NCBI GenBank assembly: GCA_947653505.1
Contig: CANTHI010000065.1
Coordinates: 1 to 11,225 of the forward strand
DNA length: 11,225 bases
DNA from: an uncultured Eubacterium sp.
GTDB taxonomy: Bacteria > Bacillota_A > Clostridia > Lachnospirales > Lachnospiraceae
Direction: 5' to 3'
The notes under the pieces are model-generated. The model was not told where the DNA came from, did not search any database, and was given only the letters and a program-made list of their open reading frames with translations. The stretch's first letter is position 1; each line of letters starts with the position of its first letter. This document shows, one piece after another, positions 1 through 6,418 of the stretch. A program made the position numbers and the translations under genes.

Positions 1-24
1 AGGACGGCGCTGTTGTAGACGATC

Positions 25-816
25 TCAAAAGTGTTGGGATATTTTTTCAGCGCTTGTCTTAAAGGAATAGATCAGGTCGGTATTGTCAACTCTTGTCAAC
101 AGGGATGTTACAATTTCGTTCAGTTCCAGCGGATTTTTGGGCCGCCGTATCAGCGTCACTTCGAATACACCGTCATCCAGCAATACATTTTTTCCGGCAA
201 TCTGCTTAAACCCGCCGACCGATATGGAGTTTGTTACCATCCCGAAAATAAACTCACCTTCCAGAACCGTGTCTTCATATTCGACGCGCATTTCGTATGC
301 TTCGATGTCCAGCAGGCTTTTCGCGCCTTCCAGAATATATGCCGCATGGCCCAGCAGATTTTTCAGCTCCTGATTCGTCTGATAAGAAACTTCCGTAAAG
401 ATGCCAAATGCTGCCACATAAATAAAGCTGTTATCGTTAAACTGACCGACGTCACATGCAAACGGCTGGCCATCCAGCGCGATTTCTGCTGCCTTTAGCA
501 CATCCTTTGGCAGTTCGAGTGAGTTGGCAAAATCATTGGTACTTCCCATCGGAATATAGCCGATCGGTCTTTTTTCTTTCAGATGCATCATACCTGTCAC
601 AACTTCATCCAGTGTGCCATCCCCGCCGCTGCAGATGATCAGGTCATAATCCATCCCCTCCTGCTCGATCAGCTCTGTTGCATCGGAGCTGTACTGGGTC
701 GGATGGCTTACGACGCGGTATCCTCTTTTTACCATCATATCGATCAGATCTGCGAGCTTTGTCCGGATCGCTGCTTTTCCTGCGTGTGCGTTGTAAACAA
801 ATAATAATTCTTTCAT
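25..816 (-). CDS. YegS/DgkB-family lipid (diacylglycerol) kinase, C-terminus apparently cut short
   Basis: The family phosphorylates diacylglycerol or related lipids with ATP at the inner face of the membrane, recycling lipid into phosphatidate. In this 263-residue protein the signature GGDGT lies at residues 64-68, the GSTNDFA nucleotide-loop motif at 91-97, CDVG at 121-124 and LDDGVFEV at 213-220, all in family order. The start codon overlaps the whiA stop by four bases (ATGA), so translation is probably coupled to whiA. Members usually run to about 290-310 residues and end with a beta-sandwich carrying an LDGE motif whose acidic residue is thought to be catalytic. Here a TGA follows QHF at residue 263, before that motif could appear. 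Dropping one A from the six-A run (plus-strand T at 42-47) would open the frame to the window edge. It may therefore be frameshifted, a sequencing error, or naturally short. Family assignment is firm; the exact lipid substrate is unknown. Confidence 0.88.
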   Translation of the reverse strand: MKELLFVYNAHAGKAAIRTKLADLIDMMVKRGYRVVSHPTQYSSDATELIEQEGMDYDLIICSGGDGTLDEVVTGMMHLKEKRPIGYIPMGSTNDFANSLELPKDVLKAAEIALDGQPFACDVGQFNDNSFIYVAAFGIFTEVSYQTNQELKNLLGHAAYILEGAKSLLDIEAYEMRVEYEDTVLEGEFIFGMVTNSISVGGFKQIAGKNVLLDDGVFEVTLIRRPKNPLELNEIVTSLLTRVDNTDLIYSFKTSAEKISQHF

Positions 817-1775
817 GATTCATCATTCCTTTTTCCATAGCCCATCTGCTCTGCAAGTTCTTCCAGTCTGCGCAGTCTGTGATTCACGCCGGATTTTCCT
901 ACTGGCGGACTGCATAATTCACCAAGCTCCCGGATAGCGGCCTGTGGATATTCCTGCCGCAGCTGCGCGATCTCCTGCAGCTGCTGTGGCAGACCCTGCA
1001 GGGCGCCGTTTTTTTTCAGAAAACGGATCGCTTCCTGCTGGCGGTAGGCCGCATTTACGGTTTTGTGAATATTAGCTGTCTCACAGTTTACCCTGCGGTT
1101 GATATCGTTGCGCATTTCTTTGATAATCCGGACATTTTCCAGATTCATCAGCGCAATATGGGCGCCCATGATGTTCAGGGCATCCACGATCTGGGATCCT
1201 TCTTTCAGATAGACAACTTCATGATTTTTTCTTGTTATAATCTTTGCTTCCAGCTGAAAAACCCCGAACAGCTCCTGCAGCTGTCTGGCCTTGTCCATCC
1301 CGCTGCAGACAATTTCAAAATGATACGATTTCTTCGGATTGCTCATGGAACCTGCCGCCAGAAATGCCCCGCGCAAAAAAGCGCGTTTACAGCAGTTTTT
1401 CTGCAGCAGCAGGCCATCTGCCAGCGTCATGTTTTCACGGATACGGCCATCTTTTTTCATGATTTTCAGCATCAGAAACATCTTTCTGACAGATTCTTCG
1501 TCGGAAAGATCTGCCACATACGATATTTTATTCTTCTGCTGGACAGAATGTGCCTGCGTGACGGATACCTCTATCTGTCCGGTCTGCCAAAGCAGCATCA
1601 CATACCGGTCTGCGACCTGCGCATTTTCTGTCGTCAGTGTAATGTGCATCTGCCCGCCCTGTCTGTATATGCTTCCGCTCCCGCTTAAAATAGCCGCCAT
1701 TTCTGCCAGCTGGCAGTGTCCGGCACGAACCTCCACCGCCGCCAGCTCTTTTTTTACTTCACCCGAAAACGACAT
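813..1775 (-). CDS. whiA: DNA-binding protein WhiA (sporulation/division regulator family)
   Basis: WhiA is a conserved Gram-positive DNA-binding protein. In Streptomyces it activates sporulation septation genes; in Bacillus it affects division and chromosome segregation. The 320 residues have the expected layout. The family opening MSFSGEVKKEL leads into two degenerate LAGLIDADG homing-endonuclease-like repeats (SGSGSIYR near 31-38; RGAFLAAGSMSNPKK near 135-149). A C-terminal helix-turn-helix follows, roughly residues 245-310 (LGELCSPPVGKSGVNHRLRRL). The catalytic acidic residues of true homing nucleases are not evident, as is normal for WhiA. The ATG follows an AGGAAG ribosome site with 8 bases between. 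The gene begins 12 bases after the rapZ stop and its own stop overlaps the lipid kinase start, so it sits inside an operon. The GlmR (YvcK) gene found between rapZ and whiA in B. subtilis is absent here. Confidence 0.95.
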   Translation of the reverse strand: MSFSGEVKKELAAVEVRAGHCQLAEMAAILSGSGSIYRQGGQMHITLTTENAQVADRYVMLLWQTGQIEVSVTQAHSVQQKNKISYVADLSDEESVRKMFLMLKIMKKDGRIRENMTLADGLLLQKNCCKRAFLRGAFLAAGSMSNPKKSYHFEIVCSGMDKARQLQELFGVFQLEAKIITRKNHEVVYLKEGSQIVDALNIMGAHIALMNLENVRIIKEMRNDINRRVNCETANIHKTVNAAYRQQEAIRFLKKNGALQGLPQQLQEIAQLRQEYPQAAIRELGELCSPPVGKSGVNHRLRRLEELAEQMGYGKRNDES

Positions 1776-1787
1776 AGTCTCTGCTTC

Positions 1788-2693
1788 CTATTTGTGCTGC
1801 GTATCTTTTAAAATATCACGATGCTCGATCTTTAATCCATAATTCGGCACGGCATTCTTTTTCTCTGCCGCATCCTCCGGTTCCTTTGACAGTCTCTGAT
1901 ACAGCTCATTTGCCAGTGTCACTGACCGGTGTTTTCCTCCGGTACAACCGATGCTGATAACCAGCTGGTTTTTTCCTTCCGCAATATAGTTCGGAATCAG
2001 AAACCGTATCATATCTTCCAGCTTATTTAAAAACACATGCGCTTCTTCATACTGCAGGACAAACTCCTGTATTTCCGGGTCATTGCCGCTTTTCAGCCGC
2101 AATCCTTCCACATAATAAGGATTTGGCAGAAAACGTACGTCAAATACCAGATCCGAATCTGCCGGAATCCCGTACTTAAAACCAAACGATAACACCGTTA
2201 CAAACAGATTTTTGTACTCTTTGTTGTTCACAAAAATCTTTTCCAGCTCGACTTTAAGCTCTCTGGTCAGCAAACGGCTTGTATCTATAATGTAATCTGC
2301 GTTTTCTTTTAAAAACCGCAGCCGTTCGCGTTCCCTGCCAATGCCTTTATCCACACGCTCCCCCTGCGCAAGCGGATGGCTGCGTCTGGTCTCCTTGTAC
2401 CGTTTGACCAGAACCGGATCTTCGGAATCCAGAAATAAAATCTCACACTTTCTGCCTTCCGCATGAAGACGCATCAATACGTCCTGCATCTCACTCAGGT
2501 TCTGTCCGTTCCTGACATCAATGCCGACCGCAACCTTCTGCAGCTCGGCGCTGGCATTATCCGACAGCTCGTAAAACCGCTCCACAAGCGGAATCGGAAG
2601 ATTGTCTACACAATAATAGCCCATATCCTCCATCATTTTTAACGCAGTTGTTTTTCCTGCTCCCGAGATCCCTGTTAAAATTACAAAACGCAT
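1788..2693 (-). CDS. rapZ: RapZ/YvcJ family nucleotide-binding adaptor
   Basis: In E. coli RapZ binds small RNA GlmZ and steers RNase E to it, tuning glucosamine-6-phosphate synthase; B. subtilis YvcJ is a GTP/ATP-binding protein linked to competence. From the chosen start the protein has 301 residues. It shows a Walker A loop GISGAGKT (8-15), the family stretch SFGFKYGIPADSDLVFDVRF (159-178), and the C-terminal signature SIGCTGGKHRSV (237-248) followed by HRDI near 281. An ATG 21 bases upstream (position 2714) is in frame, but that extension would encode MQKGGVS, which is the ribosome site itself (AAAGGGGGAG, 5 bases before ATG), so the inner start is preferred. The gene lies 90 bases after murB and 12 before whiA. 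Whether it acts on RNA here is unknown; GlmY/GlmZ are enterobacterial, so a role in amino-sugar control is inference from its place beside murB. Confidence 0.95.
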   Translation of the reverse strand: MRFVILTGISGAGKTTALKMMEDMGYYCVDNLPIPLVERFYELSDNASAELQKVAVGIDVRNGQNLSEMQDVLMRLHAEGRKCEILFLDSEDPVLVKRYKETRRSHPLAQGERVDKGIGRERERLRFLKENADYIIDTSRLLTRELKVELEKIFVNNKEYKNLFVTVLSFGFKYGIPADSDLVFDVRFLPNPYYVEGLRLKSGNDPEIQEFVLQYEEAHVFLNKLEDMIRFLIPNYIAEGKNQLVISIGCTGGKHRSVTLANELYQRLSKEPEDAAEKKNAVPNYGLKIEHRDILKDTQHK

Positions 2694-2698
2694 ACTGA

Positions 2699-2708
2699 CT
2701 CCCCCTTT
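2699..2708 (-). promoter_or_regulatory. Ribosome binding site that decides the rapZ start
   Basis: On the minus strand AAAGGGGGAG ends five bases before the ATG at 2693. It lies inside the longer alternative reading that begins at 2714, which supports the shorter 301-residue RapZ. Confidence 0.8.
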
Positions 2709-2783
2709 CTGCATCTATAACCTGTGCCATTGCATACACAGCACCTTCCCTGTCTGTTATCTGCCCGCGTCAGTGCATACGGC

Positions 2784-3698
2784 CTACAAAAACTCACCCA
2801 TGAATTTTACTTCCGGCTGCAGACAGACTCCGGAATGTTCCAAAACCTTTTCCTGCACATGCCGGATCAGTGTCCGGATATCTTTTGCCGTAGCATTGCC
2901 TGTGTTAATGACAAACCCGCAATGTTTTTCTGACACCTGTGCGCCGCCAGATGTGTATCCAGCCAGACCAGCCTCCATAATCAGCTTTCCGGCAAAATAT
3001 CCTTCCGGACGCCTGAATGTACTGCCCGCGCTCGGATACTCAAGCGGCTGTTTTTCCAGCCGCCGGTGCTTTAGATCATCCATCAGAGCCTGTATGTTCT
3101 CCCGCTGCCCAGGCTGCAGCAAAAACTCTGCTTCCAGCACAATCAGACGGCGTTCGGGAATACAGCTGTGGCGGTAAGACAGATCCAGCTCCTGCTTCGT
3201 CAGAATCAGCTGCTCTCCCTCTTCGGTCAGAACTGCTGCCTGCGTCAGCACATCCCTGCATTCCCCACCGTAAGCGCCCGCGTTCATCACGACTGCACCG
3301 CCCACCGATCCTGGTATTCCGGCTGCAAATTCCAGCCCGCCAAGCCCTGCCCTGCAGGCGGCTGCGGCTATCTGTGACAGCAATGCTCCGGCTCCGGCTT
3401 TCAGCCTGCTGCCGTTGATCTGAATATGCGCTGCCTGTTTTGCAAATGCGAGCACAACCCCGCGGACTCCTCCATCTCCGACCAGCAGATTGCTGCCATT
3501 GCCCACAATCTGGCAGGGCACCTGTTCCCTGCGGCAAAGCGCCACAACCTGCGCTGCCTGCTCTGGCTGCGGCATCACATAGTAATCTGCCGGCCCTCCG
3601 ACGCGGAACGTCGTATGTCTGCTCATTGGTTCCCTGCATAGTACCTGCTCTTTGGAAAGAATCCCGCATAACTGCTCATAAAATCCTGACTGTTCCAT
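2784..3698 (-). CDS. murB: UDP-N-acetylenolpyruvoylglucosamine reductase MurB
   Basis: MurB is the cytoplasmic FAD enzyme that reduces UDP-GlcNAc-enolpyruvate with NADPH to UDP-MurNAc, the second committed step of peptidoglycan precursor synthesis. The 304 residues show the FAD-binding PCMH-type fold: HTTFRVGGPAD (28-38), GNGSNLLVGDGG (66-77) and GIPGSVGGAVVMNAGAYG (127-144). YRHS (175-178) follows, then the substrate/catalytic region YPSAGSTFRRP (221-231) with probable catalytic Ser226. The C-terminal PEVKFMG (295-301) contains the conserved Glu296. It lacks the extra domain insertion of the E. coli type I enzyme, so it looks like a type II MurB. The ribosome site is weak (AGAAAG, about 8 bases before ATG). 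It is separated from the aminopeptidase upstream by 143 AT-rich bases and probably begins the murB-rapZ-whiA-kinase transcript, or is read through from upstream. Confidence 0.97.
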   Translation of the reverse strand: MEQSGFYEQLCGILSKEQVLCREPMSRHTTFRVGGPADYYVMPQPEQAAQVVALCRREQVPCQIVGNGSNLLVGDGGVRGVVLAFAKQAAHIQINGSRLKAGAGALLSQIAAAACRAGLGGLEFAAGIPGSVGGAVVMNAGAYGGECRDVLTQAAVLTEEGEQLILTKQELDLSYRHSCIPERRLIVLEAEFLLQPGQRENIQALMDDLKHRRLEKQPLEYPSAGSTFRRPEGYFAGKLIMEAGLAGYTSGGAQVSEKHCGFVINTGNATAKDIRTLIRHVQEKVLEHSGVCLQPEVKFMGEFL

Positions 3699-3841
3699 AC
3701 TCTTTTCTTTCTTTCACTTTATCATGATCCTTTTATTTTACGCTTCGCTTTTTTTCGTATGCTTTTTCATTTACGTTTCGGTTATTTTAAATTGATCTGC
3801 TTCATTTTTTAATCATACTTATTTGAATATCATACTTATCA
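3699..3841. other. AT-rich spacer between the M18 aminopeptidase and murB
   Basis: This stretch is much richer in A and T than the genes around it. It holds an 11-bp direct repeat next to the aminopeptidase stop and a short ATCATGAT palindrome at 3721-3728 close to the murB start. I see no stem followed by a T-run on the minus strand, so there is no clear terminator. TATGAT hexamers (plus-strand ATCATA) could serve as -10 boxes for a murB promoter but lack a convincing -35 partner. Confidence 0.5.
3812..3839. repeat. Short direct repeat, two copies of ATCATACTTAT
   Basis: ATCATACTTAT occurs at 3812-3822 and exactly again at 3829-3839, 17 bases apart start to start, within five bases of the aminopeptidase stop codon. 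On the transcribed strand each copy reads ATAAGTATGAT and contains TATGAT, close to a -10 box. It may be a binding-site pair, a slippage product or chance in AT-rich DNA. Confidence 0.45.
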
Positions 3842-5260
3842 TTATGCCTCTTTTAAAAACGCGCGGTACCCCCGGTAAGCTTCATACAAATCGGCCTTGC
3901 TGATAATCTCCCACGGCGCATGCATATTTAACACCGCAACACCGCTGTCAATCACTTCCATTCCATAATCAGCCAGAATAAACGCGATCGTTCCGCCGCC
4001 TCCCTGGTCTACTTTTCCAAGCTCTGACGTCTGGTATGCTACGTCGTTGCGGTCAAATACATCACGCAGATGCGCCATATATTCCGCATTCGCATCATTG
4101 GAACCGGATTTGCCTCTTGAACCTGTGTATTTGTTAAATACAAGCCCTTTTCCAAAATACGCCGCATTCTTTTTGTCTGATACAGATGCATAATTCGTAT
4201 CAAATGCCGCGCTGACGTCTGAGGAAAGCACCTTTGAATTTGCCAGTGCGCGGCGCAGCGCCAGCTCACTGTACTGCCCTGCCGCCTCCATCACTTCTGC
4301 GGTCATATTTTCAAAAAAGCGTGATTGCATCCCCGTTGCGCCGACACTGCCGACTTCCTCTTTGTCTACAAGCAGACATACGCTCGTACGCTCCGGTACC
4401 TCTTCCAGATCCAGCATCGCCATAAATGACGGGTAAGCGCATACCCTGTCATCATGCCCGTATCCCATAATCATGCTGCGGTCCAGTCCATAGTCCCTTG
4501 CTTCTCCGGCCGGCACGGCTTCGATCTCTGCCGATACAAAATCTTCCTCTTCGATCTGATACTCCTTTGCCAGAATCTGCAGAATATTCGCCTTGACACG
4601 GTCTTTGACGGATTCCTTTGTCTGCGCGTCTTTCTGTGAATCCTTCTGCTCCGGCTGCGGGATACTGCCAATCAGAATATCCAGATTTTCTCCCTCAATG
4701 ACCCTGGCTGCCTTTTTCTCCATCTGCTCGCCTGCCAGATGAATTAGCAGGTCACTGACGCCAAAAACCGGATCTCCCGGCTTATCCCCAATGCTGACCG
4801 GAATGACAGTCCCATCCTTTTTTGCAAAAACGCCGTGCAGCGCAAGCGGAAGCGTGACCCACTGATACTTTTTAACACCGCCATAATAATGCGTATCCAG
4901 CAGCGCCATCTCCGTATCTTCATACAGCGGATTCTGCTTCAGATCAAGTCTCGGAGAATCAATATGGGCGCCCAGAATATTCATGCCCTGCTCCAGTGGC
5001 TGCTTTCCGATGATATACATCGCCAGACCTTTTTCCTTGTTCACAGCATAGACTTTATCCCCCGCTTTTAAAGCTTCTTTGGATTTTATAATCTCTTTCA
5101 AATCGGAAAATCCCGCGTTTGCTGCCATATGCTTAAACTTTGCCGTACATTCCCGCTCTGTCTTACATCCGGAAATAAACTGTCTGTATGTCTCGCAAAA
5201 TTCGAACAGTTCCCCACGCTTTTCCTCCGGATATTTTTCCCACGCATTTTTTCTTTCCAT
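3842..5260 (-). CDS. M18 family zinc aminopeptidase (aspartyl aminopeptidase type)
   Basis: M18 enzymes are cytoplasmic di-zinc exopeptidases, usually dodecameric, that remove N-terminal (often acidic) residues from peptides. From the chosen start the protein has 472 residues, typical of the family. Visible motifs: GAHIDSPRLDL (97-107, with zinc ligand H99 and D101), THYYGGVKKYQW (123-134), GYGHDDR (266-272), DKEEVGSVGATG (299-310, catalytic Glu and zinc ligand Glu), SSDVSAAFD (346-354) and NMHAPWE (445-451, last His ligand). A Lys/Gln/Asp-rich insertion lies near 203-225. An in-frame ATG 15 bases upstream (5275) has AAAGG only two bases away, too close, whereas the ATG at 5260 has GGAG with 9 bases between and opens with MERKNAW, so I prefer it. 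It sits between hprK and murB and is the gene in this run with no regulatory or cell-wall role. The upstream spacer has 38-bp direct repeats. Confidence 0.93.
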   Translation of the reverse strand: MERKNAWEKYPEEKRGELFEFCETYRQFISGCKTERECTAKFKHMAANAGFSDLKEIIKSKEALKAGDKVYAVNKEKGLAMYIIGKQPLEQGMNILGAHIDSPRLDLKQNPLYEDTEMALLDTHYYGGVKKYQWVTLPLALHGVFAKKDGTVIPVSIGDKPGDPVFGVSDLLIHLAGEQMEKKAARVIEGENLDILIGSIPQPEQKDSQKDAQTKESVKDRVKANILQILAKEYQIEEEDFVSAEIEAVPAGEARDYGLDRSMIMGYGHDDRVCAYPSFMAMLDLEEVPERTSVCLLVDKEEVGSVGATGMQSRFFENMTAEVMEAAGQYSELALRRALANSKVLSSDVSAAFDTNYASVSDKKNAAYFGKGLVFNKYTGSRGKSGSNDANAEYMAHLRDVFDRNDVAYQTSELGKVDQGGGGTIAFILADYGMEVIDSGVAVLNMHAPWEIISKADLYEAYRGYRAFLKEA

Positions 5261-5301
5261 GACTACTGTCTCCATTTCCTTTCTATAAATTTCTGTCTTT
5301 C

Positions 5302-5388
5302 TCTGCTGTATTGCCGTCTCATTTCCTGGCTGTTCTGCTATTTAAATTTGTCTGCTGTATTGCCGTCTCATTTTCCGGCTGTTCTGCT
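5302..5388. repeat. Two 38-bp direct repeats (36/38 identical) in the hprK-aminopeptidase spacer
   Basis: The copies lie at 5302-5339 and 5351-5388, a 49-base period with an 11-base AT-rich gap. Both begin TCTGCTGTATTGCCGTCTCA and end GGCTGTTCTGCT, differing at two bases in the middle. The copy nearer hprK can form a 4-bp GCCG/CGGC stem in the transcript; the other copy keeps three of those pairs. Both are outside any assigned gene and begin 10 bases after the hprK stop. The period is not a multiple of three, which argues against a coding origin. Confidence 0.85.
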
Positions 5389-5398
5389 TCTAAAATAA

Positions 5399-6337
5399 TT
5401 AAGATTCGCCAGAGCTGTCTCTGGACAGATTTTCCTGTACCCTGCGGCACAGCTCTTTGGCTGCATTGTATCCCATCTTCTTCTGTCTGTGGTTTACCGC
5501 GGCTGCTTCGCAGATCAGCGCCAGATTCCGCCCCGGCCGGATTGGCAGGGAATGACATACGACCTTCGTGCCGAGAAACTCTGTATACTCCTGCTCCAGC
5601 CCCATCCGGTCATACTCATTGTCTTTCTTCCAGTCCTCCAGCTTGATGACCAGATCGATATTCTGTTTTTCCTTTACACACTCTACGCCGTACAATGCCT
5701 TTACATCTATAATACCAATGCCGCGCAGTTCTATAAAATAACGGGTAATATCCGGTGAGGTCCCGATCAGGGTCCGTTCATTAATCTTACGGATCTCTAC
5801 GACATCGTCCGTAACAAGACGGTGCCCGCGCCGGATCAGCTCCAGTGCCGTCTCACTCTTTCCAATCCCGCTCTCGCCCATAATCAGGAGGCCTTCTCCA
5901 TAGACATCTACAAGCACTCCGTGAATCGAAATACATGGCGCCAGCTCTTCGTTTAAGACCCGGATAATCTCTGCGGTAATGCTTGATGTCTTCCGCTCTG
6001 TGCTCAGCACCGCCACATTGTGTTTTTTCGCGATCTCGATAAAGTTTCCTTCCGGAATCAGCCCGCGGCAGAAAACGATACACGGTATGTCATAAGAAAA
6101 GAACGCTTCAATGGCCTTTGTCCTTTCTTTTTCATCCAGCTGCCGTAAATATGCGTATTCCACCATACCGACGATCTGCACACGCTCCTTTGGAAAATAT
6201 TCGAAATATCCGCAAAACTGCAGCGCAGGCCGGTTAATCTCGGATACGGTTATCTCGCGGATGCTCAGGTCTATCTCTGTCGTCAGATTCTGCATCTGAA
6301 ATAAATCTGCAAACCGCTGTACATTGACACCCTTCAT
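5399..6337 (-). CDS. hprK: HPr kinase/phosphorylase
   Basis: HprK phosphorylates HPr of the sugar phosphotransferase system on Ser46 using ATP or pyrophosphate, and removes that phosphate, setting carbon catabolite repression in Firmicutes; it acts as a cytoplasmic hexamer. The 312-residue protein has the usual N-terminal domain (1-130), then the kinase core. HGVLVDVYGEG at 139-149 contains the conserved His139; the Walker A loop GESGIGKS is at 154-161; TDDVV (176-180) has the acidic pair. The family signature ELRGIGIIDV is at 203-212, and LPIRPGRNLA at 264-273 leads into the C-terminal helix. The start at 6337 follows AAAGGAGA with five bases between; an upstream in-frame ATG at 6373 would include that site and the palindrome, so it is rejected. 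A candidate promoter and a 16-bp palindrome lie directly upstream. Its partner HPr is not encoded here. Confidence 0.97.
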   Translation of the reverse strand: MKGVNVQRFADLFQMQNLTTEIDLSIREITVSEINRPALQFCGYFEYFPKERVQIVGMVEYAYLRQLDEKERTKAIEAFFSYDIPCIVFCRGLIPEGNFIEIAKKHNVAVLSTERKTSSITAEIIRVLNEELAPCISIHGVLVDVYGEGLLIMGESGIGKSETALELIRRGHRLVTDDVVEIRKINERTLIGTSPDITRYFIELRGIGIIDVKALYGVECVKEKQNIDLVIKLEDWKKDNEYDRMGLEQEYTEFLGTKVVCHSLPIRPGRNLALICEAAAVNHRQKKMGYNAAKELCRRVQENLSRDSSGES

Positions 6338-6342
6338 ATAAA

Positions 6343-6350
6343 TCTCCTTT
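6343..6350 (-). promoter_or_regulatory. Strong ribosome binding site of hprK
   Basis: AAAGGAGA on the minus strand ends five bases before the ATG at 6337 and fixes the hprK start, excluding the 12-residue longer reading from 6373. Confidence 0.85.
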
Positions 6351-6351
6351 C

Positions 6352-6367
6352 TTATGCCCGGGCATAA
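6352..6367. promoter_or_regulatory. Perfect 16-bp palindrome (operator-like) ahead of hprK
   Basis: TTATGCCCGGGCATAA is its own reverse complement over all 16 bases, with no gap. It lies one base upstream of the hprK ribosome site and downstream of the candidate -10 box, where a bound protein could block elongation or initiation; in RNA it could fold as a 6-bp stem with a CCGG loop. It does not resemble a catabolite (cre) site or a Gram-positive LexA box. The function is unassigned. Confidence 0.6.
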
Positions 6368-6389
6368 TGACATGTTTCCTTATAGTTCC

Positions 6390-6418
6390 AGTGTATCACA
6401 AATTGCGTATAACGGCAA
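6390..6418 (-). promoter_or_regulatory. Candidate sigma-A-type promoter for hprK
   Basis: Directly after the uvrC stop the minus strand has TTGCCG (6418-6413), a 17-base spacer, then TACACT (6395-6390). Each hexamer matches the consensus at four of six positions, and TGA immediately before TACACT gives an extended -10 (TGn). Initiation would be expected some 45-50 bases before the hprK ATG. The spacer length is ideal but the hexamers are only moderate. Confidence 0.45.

Noticed and set aside
1065..1688. 207-codon plus-strand open frame opposite whiA
   Set aside because: It is antisense to a well-supported gene, His/Cys/Gln-rich with no recognisable domain, and typical of a shadow frame.
2557..2739. 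60-codon frame spanning the murB-rapZ spacer into rapZ
   Set aside because: It mostly overlaps the rapZ start in another frame and no clear ribosome site precedes it.
2694..2783. CTGTG/CACAG inverted repeat in the murB-rapZ spacer as a regulatory hairpin
   Set aside because: Only five pairs around a ten-base loop, with no T-run; expected by chance in 90 bases.
3721..3790. Possible terminator near the T-rich stretch after the aminopeptidase
   Set aside because: On the minus (transcribed) strand these are A-runs rather than T-runs and no stable GC stem precedes them.
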